A stretch of DNA of 64,000 bases from Polaribacter sp. IC073 (GCF_007997075.1 NZ_VORS01000002.1:463211-527210), one strand, 5' to 3'; shown: positions 25,222 through 34,707, numbered from the stretch's first letter. The notes: generated by a model not told the origin, from the letters alone. Made by a program: numbers and translations.

Positions 25222-27720
25222 CTACATCTTATCCCCGAAGAAAATAGCATTCATCAATAACTTATTTGTTCCGTACCAAAAAGCTCTAAAATTGGTATTG
25301 TCTGTAAAAATAATAACGCGACCGCTGCCCATTCTTTGTACTTTAAAAGGAACGGTATTTTTAATCACATTTGCATTTTCCTTAGAAATATAACCACTTA
25401 ATAACGGGTTAGAAGTATACTGAATAGGATTGTTATAACTACGTTTATCTGCTTTTATAAATAAAGTAGAGTTTCTAAATAAGGCTAATTTCTCATTTTT
25501 ATATCCAAAATTTATGGGATGAGATCGGTCTACATTTGCTTCAAAAATTGCACCACCAATAACCTGCGCACCCGATCTTAAAGATTTATTCTCAAAAGAA
25601 ACAGCTTTAATGGTATCTGTTTTTACTTTATCAAACGTTACATCTATAAACTTACTACTAGACAACCATCTTGCTGTATTTTTATATCCAATTAGAATTC
25701 CGCCATTTTTAACCCAAGTACTTAATTTTTCTTCTGCTGGTTTTCCTAAATTATAACTACTAGGCACCACAATTGTGGTGTATTTACTTATATCTACTCT
25801 GGTAAAATAACGCATATCTAAACGCGTTAAAGCCATATCAAAACGTTGGTCTAACAAATGCCAAATTTCTCCAGAATCGTTTCCAGCAATTCCGTCTCCA
25901 ACTAACATCGCTACTTTTTGCTTTTTAATATTGCTAAAATTATTACTTCCTAAATCAATACCATCATTTAAACCAGTAGTAACTCCGTTTATAGAAACAT
26001 GACTTTCTTGCGCTATTTTTTGTAAAAATTGAAACAATTCTAAGGCATTTAATTCTTGGTTCTGAACGGGTATAAAAATGGTTCCGTAGTCATAAGAATT
26101 ATTCCCATTTTTAAAGTTCTTCATAGAAACTTTTGCTCGCAAATCTTTTTGTAAAATAGCGTTTAAAGCTTTAGGAGTATAGTATTCGTTCCAAGCCATT
26201 AAATACCCATAATCACTTTTAAAAGAAACAACACCTTCTTTCATTTTTAAATCTAGAATCTCATTCCCGGCTTTAGAAAGAGCAATGTTCTCTGCAAAAT
26301 CTACACCAAAAGCATGGTTAAAAGTCCATGCAGAAACATCATAAAACAAACTGTCTTTAAAAGTTGTTCTTACATCGAACATGGCTTTTACCAAACGATG
26401 ATTCTTCTGATTCATAGGAACTACATAACTGTATCCTTTTTTAAACGTTTTTCCATTTTGCGTAAAATTGTCTTTTACATTATGAATTTTAATTTGATGA
26501 CGTTTTAGAACTTCTGCTAAATGATAACTCTTTGCAGCATCTTTTTCATCACCAAAAACAATTGCTTTATTAATACCAGTATTTCTAGATTCTTTATAAA
26601 AATCTTGTTGATATTGTAAAATTTTAGTTCTCATTTTTCTACCCGCTTCTAAAGTAGATAAAGCAGCAGTAAACTGATTTCTAATCGTAAACGGAAATGT
26701 TAAAACACCATTGATAGTTTCTTGTGCATGACCTCTAGAGCTTCCTTGTTCAAACAAAATACCAATACCTCCATTAATGTCTGGAAATGTTGAACCTTTT
26801 CCATAATAAAAATCGTCAAAACTTTCTTCGGAATAATATAGAGAACCTATTTTATCTAGTGCTTTTGCATGATAGGTTCCTATTTCTTTCGTTAAATCCT
26901 GATTCATTTGTGGTGTCAACGGATTTGTTCTACTCGGAATTCCCGGTTGAAAAAAGAAACTAGAATTGCTTCCCATTTCATGATGATCTGTTAAAATATT
27001 TGGCAACCATTTATGAAAACTTGCTATTCTTGCTTTGCTTTCTGGTAATTGTACAGGCAACCAATCTCTGTTCATATCAAACTGATAATGATTGGTTCTT
27101 CCACGAGGCCAAATTTCTGAATATTCCCTATCGTTAGGATCTGGGTTTATGTTTTTACTTCTGTTGGTATTTGCCCAATATGCAAAGCGTTGCAAACCAT
27201 CCGGATTTAAAGAAGGATCGAATAAAACAACAGTATTATTTAATAAATCATCTACTGCAGCTCCTTGTGCAGCAGCTAAATAATAAGCAACAGCCAACGC
27301 AGCATTAGAACCACTTGGCTCATTTCCATGAATAGAGAAACCTTGGTACACTACAATAGGATTCTTAGAAACGTCTACCGAATTATTATTGGTTGCTTCA
27401 ATATGATTTTTTCTAATATTCTCTAAATTCTGATGATTATCTGGAGAAGTAATTGTTAAAAGTAACAAAGGTCTGTCTTCATAGGTTTTCCCTCTATCTT
27501 CAACAGAAATTCTATCTGAAGAAGCTGCCAAAGCCTTCATATAGGTTACCAACTTATCATGTGTAATATGCCACTCACCTACTTCATGACCAATAATAGA
27601 TTTTGGCGTAGGAATGTTTTGATTATAAGTAACGTCTTGGGGTAAATAATAAGATAAATCTACCTCTTGAGCCGAGACCGAAAAGGAAGTAAGTAATAAA
27701 AATAGTAGTAGTTTTTTCAT
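25222..27720 (-). CDS. M14 family zinc carboxypeptidase, exported
   Basis: The protein has 832 residues with a signal peptide (MKKLLLFLLLTSFSVSAQ). The M14 domain occupies roughly residues 50-370. The zinc ligands HGNE (His131, Glu134) are followed by the substrate-binding stretch NPDGLQRFAYWANTNRSKN and a DHHEMGSNSSFFF block containing the third ligand. The remaining 450 residues include a Rossmann-like, type 1 amidotransferase-fold segment (VAMLVGDGI... and ILIGYKNTARWL), which is common in large Bacteroidota M14 proteins. It probably trims peptides in the periplasm or outside the cell. It is monocistronic, ending at the hairpin terminator. Confidence 0.92.
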   Translation of the reverse strand: MKKLLLFLLLTSFSVSAQEVDLSYYLPQDVTYNQNIPTPKSIIGHEVGEWHITHDKLVTYMKALAASSDRISVEDRGKTYEDRPLLLLTITSPDNHQNLENIRKNHIEATNNNSVDVSKNPIVVYQGFSIHGNEPSGSNAALAVAYYLAAAQGAAVDDLLNNTVVLFDPSLNPDGLQRFAYWANTNRSKNINPDPNDREYSEIWPRGRTNHYQFDMNRDWLPVQLPESKARIASFHKWLPNILTDHHEMGSNSSFFFQPGIPSRTNPLTPQMNQDLTKEIGTYHAKALDKIGSLYYSEESFDDFYYGKGSTFPDINGGIGILFEQGSSRGHAQETINGVLTFPFTIRNQFTAALSTLEAGRKMRTKILQYQQDFYKESRNTGINKAIVFGDEKDAAKSYHLAEVLKRHQIKIHNVKDNFTQNGKTFKKGYSYVVPMNQKNHRLVKAMFDVRTTFKDSLFYDVSAWTFNHAFGVDFAENIALSKAGNEILDLKMKEGVVSFKSDYGYLMAWNEYYTPKALNAILQKDLRAKVSMKNFKNGNNSYDYGTIFIPVQNQELNALELFQFLQKIAQESHVSINGVTTGLNDGIDLGSNNFSNIKKQKVAMLVGDGIAGNDSGEIWHLLDQRFDMALTRLDMRYFTRVDISKYTTIVVPSSYNLGKPAEEKLSTWVKNGGILIGYKNTARWLSSSKFIDVTFDKVKTDTIKAVSFENKSLRSGAQVIGGAIFEANVDRSHPINFGYKNEKLALFRNSTLFIKADKRSYNNPIQYTSNPLLSGYISKENANVIKNTVPFKVQRMGSGRVIIFTDNTNFRAFWYGTNKLLMNAIFFGDKM

Positions 27721-27943
27721 ATTTGATAAGAGTTTGGTTATCCTACAAATATAGGAATTCAGAAATCGTAATTTTATTCTTTAACAACACATTAACTACT
27801 TTAATCAAATAAAAATGAGAAGTTTTGTAATTATTGAAAGTTAAAATGTTAAAATAATTTATGTTTAAAACGTTCAAATGATTTCTATATGAGTTAATAA
27901 TGAGATTTCTTCGGATGTACTTTGCAAGGACATAAAATACTTA

Positions 27944-28471
27944 ATGACAAAATTAGACAAATTAGTACTAGATTTTCAGAATAAAAATATTGCAGCTTTC
28001 GAAAAATTATACAACATGTACTATAAAAGTATTCATGGCGTAATTTATAATTTGATAAGAGACACGGAAATTGCAAATGAATTAACACAAGATGTTTTTT
28101 TAAAAGCTTGGAATAATTCTGGAAAATATTCTTCAAAAAAAGGAAGAATTTTTACTTGGTTATTATGTATGGCTAGAAACACAGCGATCGATAAATTGAG
28201 GTCTAAAGACTATAAAAATTCCAAAAAAAATATTATCTCAGAAGAGCTGTTAAAAAACATTGAATGTGATGAAAATTTCAATGTACTTACAAATACCATT
28301 GGTCTTAAAAAATTGGTATCTACTTTAGAAATATCTCATAAAAAAATAATCAACCTAATTTATTTTAAAGGATATACACATAAAGAAACTTCAGAAGCAT
28401 TAAATATTCCTTTAGGAACGGTAAAAACAAGAAACAGAAACAGTTTAAAAATATTGAAACTTCTTTTTTAA
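27944..28471 (+). CDS. ECF-type RNA polymerase sigma factor without adjacent anti-sigma
   Basis: The protein has 175 residues. Region 2 spans about 13-85 (FEKLYNMYYKSIHGVIYNLI, then ANELTQDVFLKAW and GRIFTWLLCMARNTAIDKLR), and region 4 about 110-172 (ISHKKIINLIYFKGYTHKET, NIPLGTVKTRNRNSLK). Sequence and size suit a SigK-like ECF sigma factor, which in many bacteria is followed by a membrane anti-sigma gene. Here the next genes are unrelated (convergent HxlR), so its control is not apparent. Region 4 ends GTVKTRNRNSL, where GTVKTRLRNAL is usual. Confidence 0.88.
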   Translation: MTKLDKLVLDFQNKNIAAFEKLYNMYYKSIHGVIYNLIRDTEIANELTQDVFLKAWNNSGKYSSKKGRIFTWLLCMARNTAIDKLRSKDYKNSKKNIISEELLKNIECDENFNVLTNTIGLKKLVSTLEISHKKIINLIYFKGYTHKETSEALNIPLGTVKTRNRNSLKILKLLF

Positions 28472-28579
28472 TAATACTGTTGCAACTAATTTTTACACCG
28501 TGATAATACCTATTTGGTAATTTATTAGGATTAAAAATAATTCTAATAATCTCGTAAGTAGGTAGTTTCAAAAATTATA

Positions 28580-28906
28580 CTAGCTATTTTTCTGCTTTTT
28601 TTCGCCATCCTTTAAACCCCATTTATCTAGACTTCTTAAAATACTTTCGAGTGAACTGCCTCTATTCGTTAATTTATATTCTACTTTAGGAGGTACTACA
28701 GGAAATACTTTTCTAGAAATAAGTCCGTCTTTTTCTAACTCTCTAACAGTTTGTGTAAACATTTTATTCGAAATACCTTCAATGTGTTTTTGTAATATTC
28801 CAGAACGCAAACCACCTTCTAATAAATGAAATAAAATTAAAGGTTTCCATTTTGTTCCTATTAAATGCATTGTATATTGTAAAGGACAATTATTATTTTT
28901 AATCAA
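28580..28906 (-). CDS. HxlR family transcriptional regulator
   Basis: The protein has 108 residues with a winged helix of the HxlR (DUF24) type: NCPLQYTMHLIGTKWKPLIL at the start, LQKHIEGISNKMFTQTVREL as the recognition helix and KVEYKLTNRGSSLESIL as the wing. The N-terminal Cys7 is the position that senses electrophiles or oxidants in several family members. The start must be the TTG at 28906, because a stop lies just upstream and any later start would remove the Cys. It diverges from the VOC gene with a 121-bp shared control region and is the natural candidate for regulating it. Confidence 0.88.
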   Translation of the reverse strand: MIKNNNCPLQYTMHLIGTKWKPLILFHLLEGGLRSGILQKHIEGISNKMFTQTVRELEKDGLISRKVFPVVPPKVEYKLTNRGSSLESILRSLDKWGLKDGEKKQKNS

Positions 28907-28978
28907 AATTATGTTTTTATACTATTGATAATCATTATTTTACTCTTTTTAGCAAGTATAGCACTTTTTAGTAAGTTA

Positions 28979-29009
28979 TTGCCTATTAGGCAAATATAAT
29001 CTAATTTTG
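28979..29009 (+). promoter_or_regulatory. Consensus promoter with overlapping palindrome, HxlR/VOC control region
   Basis: A -33 TTG (28979-28981) and a -7 TAATTTTG (29002-29009) are separated by 20 bp, a full Bacteroidota promoter for the VOC gene. The perfect palindrome TTGCCTATTAGGCAA (28979-28993) covers the -33 element, and two near-direct repeats CTTTTTAGCAAGTA / CTTTTTAGTAAGTT lie just upstream. An HxlR dimer bound here would block RNA polymerase. Confidence 0.75.
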
Positions 29010-29027
29010 CACTCTAAATTAAAAGAC

Positions 29028-29540
29028 ATGACACCTAATAAAAATTATCCAAAATCATTCTCACATATCGGGCTTACAGTTCCTAACATAAATGAAGCCG
29101 TAAAATTCTATTCAGAAGTAATGGGTTGGTATGTAATTATGGAACCTTCTACAGTTAAAAAAGAAAGAGAAACTGCCATTGGCCAAATGTGTATTGATGT
29201 TTTTGGTAACGATTGGACTCAATTTGAAATTGCACATTTAGCAACTTCAGATGGCATTGGAATTGAATTATTTTCTTTTCCGAACGGAATAAAAGAAGCT
29301 CCGGAGTTTAACCCTTTTAATACCGGACTTTTTCATTTTTGCATACAAGACCCAAATATCGAAGATCTTATCGCTAAAATTGTATCCTACGGAGGAAAGC
29401 AACGCATGCCGATTAGAGCATACTATCCTAAAGACAAACCCTTTAAAATGTGTTATGTTGAAGATCCTTTTGGTATTGTTTTTGAGATCTACACGCATAG
29501 TTATGAGTTAACATATTCTTCTGGTGCTTATTCGAAATAA
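29028..29540 (+). CDS. VOC (glyoxalase/bleomycin-resistance fold) family protein
   Basis: The protein has 170 residues from the ATG at 29028. An upstream TTG (29007) lies inside the -7 promoter box and is excluded. The two beta-alpha-beta-beta-beta modules begin FSHIGLTVPNINEAVKFYSE and LFHFCIQDPNIEDLIAKI. Likely metal ligands are His (SHIGL), His (FHFC) and Glu (VFEIY). Members include glyoxalases, dioxygenases and thiol-dependent detoxifiers. With a divergent Cys-containing HxlR regulator, detoxification of a reactive electrophile or aldehyde is a reasonable inference. Convergent with the symporter gene across a terminator. Confidence 0.85.
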   Translation: MTPNKNYPKSFSHIGLTVPNINEAVKFYSEVMGWYVIMEPSTVKKERETAIGQMCIDVFGNDWTQFEIAHLATSDGIGIELFSFPNGIKEAPEFNPFNTGLFHFCIQDPNIEDLIAKIVSYGGKQRMPIRAYYPKDKPFKMCYVEDPFGIVFEIYTHSYELTYSSGAYSK

Positions 29541-29580
29541 GGATTATATTAAGTAAATAATACCATATAATTTTGAATAT

Positions 29581-29618
29581 AAAAAGGCCGTTAAATCTTA
29601 ATATTTAACGGCCTTTTT
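29581..29618. terminator. Bidirectional terminator between VOC and symporter genes
   Basis: AAAAAGGCCGTTAAAT and ATTTAACGGCCTTTTT pair perfectly around a short loop. The A and T flanks let it work for both convergent genes. Confidence 0.88.
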
Positions 29619-29646
29619 ATATATTTTAACTGATATTATTAGGTCT

Positions 29647-30822
29647 TTAGACAACCAACTTTTGCTTGGTAATTTTATTTACCACTATAGAAATAGCGCC
29701 ATCTCCGGTAACGTTACAAGCAGTTCCAAAACTGTCCATTGCAATATACAAAGCAATCATTAAACCTAACATTTCTTCGTTAAAACCTAACATCGATTGT
29801 AAAATTCCTACAGCTGCCATAATTGCTCCTCCAGGAACACCTGGTGCTGCAATCATTGCAATTCCTAGCATAAAAATAAAACCAGCAAAAAGGGTAAAAC
29901 TAAAAGGCATTCCTTCTAAAATCATTAAAGCCATTGCACAAGCCGTAATTTTCATAATACTACCAGACAAATGAATGGTTGCACATAACGGAATAACAAA
30001 TCCTGCAATTTTCTCTGAAACTCCATTTTTTAAACATTGCTCTAAAGTTACGGGTATGGTAGCAGCAGAAGATTGTGTACCCAATGCAGTAAAATATGCA
30101 GGCATCATTGTTGCCAATAATTTTAAAGGATTCTTCTTTATAAGTGCACCTGCAATTGTATATTGAAGTAACAATAATAAGATGTGTAAGGCGAAAATAA
30201 CGCCAATAATACTTATAAATACAGATAATATAGAGAATACCTTTCCGCTAAAAGACATACTTGCAAATATTCCTAAAATAAATAAAGGCAATAAAGGAAC
30301 AATTACATTTTCTATAAGTTGCATTATTATCTTCTGAAAATCTCTAACCACGAATTTTAAAGTTGATTTTTCTTGATATGACAAACCTAAGCCAATAACA
30401 AATGCCAAGACCAAAGCCGTCATAACATCTAATGCTGGCGGAATGGTGATGCTAAAATAGGGCAATAATTCACGACCAGAATCTGCAATTAGTGCAGCAT
30501 CATTTACATGAGATTCTAAAAGTTGAGGAAATATGTTTGAGGCCGTAAAATACGTCATAAACCCAGAAAATAAGGTAGAACCATACGCAATAGCTGCTGT
30601 TAGTAATAATAATTTACCAGCGCCTTTTCCTAAATCAGAAATTGCTGGCATTATAAGTCCCATGATAATTAACGGAATAGCAAAGTTTAAAAACTGTCCG
30701 AAAAACGAATTAAAAGTTGTAAAAATTCTGTTTACAGATTCTGGTAAATACAAACCAAAAACAATACCTAAAACGATGGCAAGAAAAACTTTAAATAATA
30801 AATTTGAAAATAAACGTTTCAT
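29647..30822 (-). CDS. Dicarboxylate/amino acid:cation symporter (DAACS family)
   Basis: The protein has 391 residues with eight or more hydrophobic segments, and belongs to the glutamate/aspartate/C4-dicarboxylate symporter family. It has the serine-rich re-entrant loop (ALGTQSSAATIPVTLEQC near residue 245), which is the HP1 hairpin signature, and the TM7-TM8 region AAPGVPGGAIMAAVG and MDSFGTACNVTGDGA containing the substrate-binding Asp/Asn. It imports an acidic amino acid or dicarboxylate with Na+ or H+. It is monocistronic with its own 3' terminator, and divergent from the AraC gene. Confidence 0.93.
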   Translation of the reverse strand: MKRLFSNLLFKVFLAIVLGIVFGLYLPESVNRIFTTFNSFFGQFLNFAIPLIIMGLIMPAISDLGKGAGKLLLLTAAIAYGSTLFSGFMTYFTASNIFPQLLESHVNDAALIADSGRELLPYFSITIPPALDVMTALVLAFVIGLGLSYQEKSTLKFVVRDFQKIIMQLIENVIVPLLPLFILGIFASMSFSGKVFSILSVFISIIGVIFALHILLLLLQYTIAGALIKKNPLKLLATMMPAYFTALGTQSSAATIPVTLEQCLKNGVSEKIAGFVIPLCATIHLSGSIMKITACAMALMILEGMPFSFTLFAGFIFMLGIAMIAAPGVPGGAIMAAVGILQSMLGFNEEMLGLMIALYIAMDSFGTACNVTGDGAISIVVNKITKQKLVV

Positions 30823-31075
30823 ATTATATGCTAATTAGTAAAAGACTTTAAGTGTCTTCTTTAAAATTATTTTAAGTGCGCAATATACAGCCAATGTAAT
30901 AAAGTAGGTTGTAATGAGTATTTTTTTTCTTTCTTAACATACTTTATATCTACCCTTTTTAAACACGTATCAAACAAATCTTTATACTTTAAGAGTGTGT
31001 TTATGAAATGGTCGTCTCTTTTTTTAGTAATTTTGATGTCGCACCAACTTTAAAAACAGACTAAAACTTACAATT

Positions 31076-31909
31076 ATGCCTATAGAAAATATTCCTGAGA
31101 TTTATTTTGAGAAGAAAAACAAACCACAAGACATATTTGTTTATGATTTTAAAATGACGAACGATGTTGTAAAAAGTAAAGTTAATTTAAGTATGAATAT
31201 GTTTAGCTTTCTTCAAGTGGGAAAAAAGCAAGTACATTTTGCGAATACTTCTAAAGCTGTAAATAACAAGCAATCTTTATTATTAAAAAAGGGAAATTGG
31301 TTGTGGACAGAATTATTAGAAACTGAAGCTATTTATTATTGCAAGCTTTTCTTTTTTTCTGAAAAGAAACTCACCGATTTTTTAAGTAAATATACCAATG
31401 ATGTAAAACCCTATAAAGAGGATGTGCCTTATTTTGTGATTGAAAACGACGCTTATATTGCTGCTTTCATTACCTCTCTCTCTTCGAATACTTTTACAGA
31501 TCATAGTTTTAGTGATGCTTTATTGGTTTTAAAATTTGAAGAGATTATGTTGTATTTACTCAATAAATACGGGTCTAGTTTCGAGTATTATTTACATTCT
31601 TTAATATCTAAAGAGGTTTCTCCTTTTAAGAGCATTGTAGACAGTAATGTACATTCTAATTTAAAACTAGAAGAAATTGCTTTCTTATGCAACATGAGTT
31701 TATCAACATTTAAACGTCATTTTACAAACGAATATAAAGAACCACCCGGAAAATGGCTTCAAGACAAACGCTTGCAAAAAGCAAAAGAATTGTTACAAGC
31801 AGGAGACTTAAAAGCCTCTGATATTTATTTAGATATTGGCTATAACAACCTGTCTAACTTTAGTGTAGCCTTTAAAAAGAAGTTCGGAATTAGTCCAACA
31901 GATATTTAA
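31076..31909 (+). CDS. AraC/XylS family transcriptional regulator
   Basis: The protein has 277 residues. The N-terminal 170 residues are a ligand-sensing or dimerisation domain I cannot assign. Residues about 195-277 hold the two AraC-type helix-turn-helices: LEEIAFLCNMSLSTFKRHF and ASDIYLDIGYNNLSNFSVAF, ending KKFGISP. It lies 216 bp upstream of the first aldehyde dehydrogenase gene, whose promoter and that of the second copy carry paired direct repeats 21 bp apart, the usual geometry of AraC half-sites. This regulator is therefore the likely activator of both dehydrogenase genes, responding perhaps to an alcohol or aldehyde. Confidence 0.88.
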   Translation: MPIENIPEIYFEKKNKPQDIFVYDFKMTNDVVKSKVNLSMNMFSFLQVGKKQVHFANTSKAVNNKQSLLLKKGNWLWTELLETEAIYYCKLFFFSEKKLTDFLSKYTNDVKPYKEDVPYFVIENDAYIAAFITSLSSNTFTDHSFSDALLVLKFEEIMLYLLNKYGSSFEYYLHSLISKEVSPFKSIVDSNVHSNLKLEEIAFLCNMSLSTFKRHFTNEYKEPPGKWLQDKRLQKAKELLQAGDLKASDIYLDIGYNNLSNFSVAFKKKFGISPTDI

Positions 31910-31991
31910 AATAAAAAAGAAACACAATTAATTAATTGATTTAAAGTAAATTAAACCCATAACAACTCTTTCCTTAAAAAAATAAAACAAC

Positions 31992-32060
31992 ATTGACCTT
32001 TTTTCATAAGTTATTGAACCGTATCAATAAATAGCAAGGTAACAACCCAACGTACATTTG
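31992..32060 (+). promoter_or_regulatory. Promoter and candidate AraC half-sites upstream of aldehyde dehydrogenase 1
   Basis: ATTGACC at 31992 and ATTGAACC at 32013 are direct repeats exactly 21 bp apart. The -7 box TACATTTG is at 32053-32060, 28 bp after the conserved ATTGAACCGTAT block. No -33 TTG is present, as expected for an activator-dependent promoter. The same elements with identical spacings occur upstream of copy 2, whereas the bases between them differ. Confidence 0.75.
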
Positions 32061-32125
32061 TATCATAATTAAAAACGCTTGTTTTGGCAAGCATAATTTA
32101 AGAATCTAATTTAAAATATATAATT

Positions 32126-33628
32126 ATGGCAAATGTAACTAAACCTGTATTCAAAGAAAGATATGGGAATTTTATTGGCGGTAAATTCGTAGCTCCCGTA
32201 AAAGGTGAGTACTTCGATAACGTATCTCCAGTAGACGGTAAAGTATTTACACAAGCAGCGCGTTCAACGCAAGAAGATATCGATCTTGCTCTTGATGCAG
32301 CACATGATGCGTTTCCTTCTTGGAGCACATCTTCTGCAACAGAACGTAGTAATGCGTTGTTAAAGATTGCACAAGTAATGGAGGATAACCTAGAATACTT
32401 AGCAACTTTAGAGACGATTGATAATGGAAAACCTATTCGTGAAGCTCGTGCAGCAGATATTCCTTACTGTGTGGATCACTTCCGTTATTTCGCAGGTGTT
32501 ATTCGTGCAGACGAAGGAAGTATTTCTGAGCATGACAAAGACACATTAAGCATCGTTTTAAACGAACCAGTTGGTGTTGTTGGTGAAATCATCCCTTGGA
32601 ACTTCCCAATGTTAATGTTAGCTTGGAAAATAGCGCCAGCTTTAGCAGCAGGTTGTACAGCGGTTGTAAAACCAGCAGAACAAACGCCTACAAGTGTTAT
32701 TGCTTTAATGGAACTTATTGGTGATATTTTACCAGCAGGTGTATTAAACATTGTAACTGGTTTTGGTGGCGAAGCTGGACAAGCTTTGGCAACATCTAAA
32801 CGTATTGCAAAACTTTCTTTTACTGGTTCTACAGAAACAGGTCGTAAAGTTTTACACAATGCAGCAGAAAACATTATTCCAGTAACAATGGAATTAGGTG
32901 GTAAATCTCCAAACATTTTTTTCCCTTCTGTAGCAGATAAAGACGATGAGTTCTTTAGTAAAGCTGTTGAAGGTGCTTTAATGTTCGCATTAAATCAAGG
33001 GGAAATTTGTACAACTCCATCACGTATTTTAGTGCACGAAGATATCGCTGATCTTTTTATCGAAAGAATGCAAGAACGTTTAAAGTTAGTTCAAAAAGGA
33101 AATCCATTAGATCCTGAAACGATGATTGGTTCTCAAGTGTCTAAAGCACAATACGACAAAATATTAGGTTATATTAACATCGGGAAAGAAGAAGGTGCAG
33201 AAGTATTAGCTGGTGGAGACGCTGGAAATTACGACGGTGAAATTTCTAACGGATACTACATACAACCTACTGTTTTAAAAGGAAAGAACAATATGCGTGT
33301 ATTCCAAGAAGAAATTTTTGGTCCAATTGCAGCTTTAACAACATTTAGTTCTACTGAAGAAGCTATCGCAATCGCAAATGACACTCCTTATGGTTTAGGT
33401 GCAGGTGTTTGGTCTCGTGATGCACACGAATTATTTCAAGTGCCTCGTGCTATTAAAGCCGGTAGAGTTTGGGTAAACCAATACAATACCTATCCTGCTC
33501 ATGCTCCGTTTGGTGGTGTGAAAGAATCAGGATTTGGTCGTGAAAACCACAAAATGGCTTTAGATCATTACCGTGTTGTAAAAAACATGCTAATATCTTA
33601 CGACAAGAAACCTATGGGATTCTTTTAA
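32126..33628 (+). CDS. NAD(P)-dependent aldehyde dehydrogenase, copy 1
   Basis: The protein has 500 residues, full length, in the acetaldehyde dehydrogenase II (ExaC/AcoD-like) part of the ALDH superfamily. The catalytic nucleophile is Cys295 (NQGEICT) and the general base Glu256 (MELGGKSPN); the cofactor loop [11 protein letters not shown] is near residue 233. It oxidises aldehydes, probably acetaldehyde or other short-chain ones, to acids. It ends at a terminator with a CCCCGG stem. It is nearly identical to copy 2 at 37151, with differences concentrated around residues 300-385. Expression is probably activated by the upstream AraC protein. Confidence 0.93.
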   Translation: MANVTKPVFKERYGNFIGGKFVAPVKGEYFDNVSPVDGKVFTQAARSTQEDIDLALDAAHDAFPSWSTSSATERSNALLKIAQVMEDNLEYLATLETIDNGKPIREARAADIPYCVDHFRYFAGVIRADEGSISEHDKDTLSIVLNEPVGVVGEIIPWNFPMLMLAWKIAPALAAGCTAVVKPAEQTPTSVIALMELIGDILPAGVLNIVTGFGGEAGQALATSKRIAKLSFTGSTETGRKVLHNAAENIIPVTMELGGKSPNIFFPSVADKDDEFFSKAVEGALMFALNQGEICTTPSRILVHEDIADLFIERMQERLKLVQKGNPLDPETMIGSQVSKAQYDKILGYINIGKEEGAEVLAGGDAGNYDGEISNGYYIQPTVLKGKNNMRVFQEEIFGPIAALTTFSSTEEAIAIANDTPYGLGAGVWSRDAHELFQVPRAIKAGRVWVNQYNTYPAHAPFGGVKESGFGRENHKMALDHYRVVKNMLISYDKKPMGFF

Positions 33629-33657
33629 TTAGAACTTTATATTACAAGTTTATAAAT

Positions 33658-33684
33658 AAAACCCCGGCCTTACCGGGGTTTTAT
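33658..33684 (+). terminator. Terminator after aldehyde dehydrogenase 1
   Basis: AAAACCCCGG (33658-33667) and CCGGGGTTTT (33673-33682) pair perfectly, followed by a T-rich stretch. It is duplicated almost unchanged after copy 2. Confidence 0.88.
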
Positions 33685-33720
33685 TGTTTTTATCTTAGAT
33701 CAAACGTAAACATAAAATTT

Positions 33721-34707
33721 ATGAAAGCAATACAACACACAGCATACGAAGAGATTTCAAAGAGCATTACATTTTCTGAAATTGAAAGACCGACAATAAC
33801 TAAAGATCAGGTTCTGGTTGAAGCATACGCAAGTAGCATAAATCCTCTAGACATAAAGGTGCTGCAAGGAAAGTTAAAAATGGTTCCTAATTACATATTA
33901 CCAGCTACGATGGGCTATGACGTAAGCGGAAAAATTGTAGCTGTGGGCGAAAATGTAACCGATTTGAAAGTTGGCGACGAAGTATATACTTATGATTATC
34001 TACAAGGTGCTTTTGCTGAATTTGTAGCAATTAGTCAGAATAATATCAGTCTCAAACCAAACAATTTAAATTTTGAAGAAGCAGCAAGTTTACCATTAGT
34101 AAGTCTTACTGCATACCAAGCCTTGAAAAGAGGTGAATTAAAACCTGGTGATAAAGTACTAATTCACGCGGGTTCGGGTGGTGTTGGTTCTATTGCAATC
34201 CAATTAGCAAAAGCAAAAGGTGCCTATGTTTACACCACCACAAGTACAAAAAATGTAGCATGGGTAAAAGCACTTGGTGCAGATTGCGTTATTGATTATA
34301 AAACTGAAGATTATAAAACTATTGTAAAAGACGCGGATATGGTTTTAGATCCTCTAGGAGCTCCGTATACCGAAGATGCATTTAAAGTAATTAAGAAAGG
34401 AGGCAAAGTCATCACGCTTGTTGGTCTTCCTGATAAAGAAACTGCAAAACAGATGAATGCAGATCTAGATGCGTTATCTCATAAAAGACGAAAAATAACA
34501 GCACAAATTGAATTAAAAGCTGCTTTCTACAGTCTTGTTCTTCTTAAACAAAACGCTAAACAACTCGATGAAATTACACAACTTGTGGAAGTGGGTAAAA
34601 TTTGTACTGTAATTGATAAGATAATTCCGTTAGAAGAAACTATGGAAGCTCTTGAATATGTAAGCAAAGGACATACTAAAGGAAAAGTAGTTATTAAAAT
34701 AAAATAA
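33721..34707 (+). CDS. MDR-family NAD(P)-dependent oxidoreductase (quinone reductase-like), copy 1
   Basis: The protein has 328 residues. The N-terminal GroES-like domain (residues 1-120) lacks the cysteine cluster of zinc alcohol dehydrogenases, which points to the zinc-free quinone oxidoreductase/enoyl reductase branch. The Rossmann motif HAGSGGVGSIAIQLAKAKGA is near residue 145. It probably reduces quinones or alpha,beta-unsaturated carbonyls with NADPH. It is clearly paralogous to the gene at 39261 and, like it, follows an aldehyde dehydrogenase, although a strong hairpin terminator intervenes. Confidence 0.9.
   Translation: MKAIQHTAYEEISKSITFSEIERPTITKDQVLVEAYASSINPLDIKVLQGKLKMVPNYILPATMGYDVSGKIVAVGENVTDLKVGDEVYTYDYLQGAFAEFVAISQNNISLKPNNLNFEEAASLPLVSLTAYQALKRGELKPGDKVLIHAGSGGVGSIAIQLAKAKGAYVYTTTSTKNVAWVKALGADCVIDYKTEDYKTIVKDADMVLDPLGAPYTEDAFKVIKKGGKVITLVGLPDKETAKQMNADLDALSHKRRKITAQIELKAAFYSLVLLKQNAKQLDEITQLVEVGKICTVIDKIIPLEETMEALEYVSKGHTKGKVVIKIK

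Noticed and set aside
29007..29027. TTG start for the VOC protein
   Set aside because: It lies inside the TAATTTTG -7 box; the ATG at 29028 begins the conserved part of the protein.
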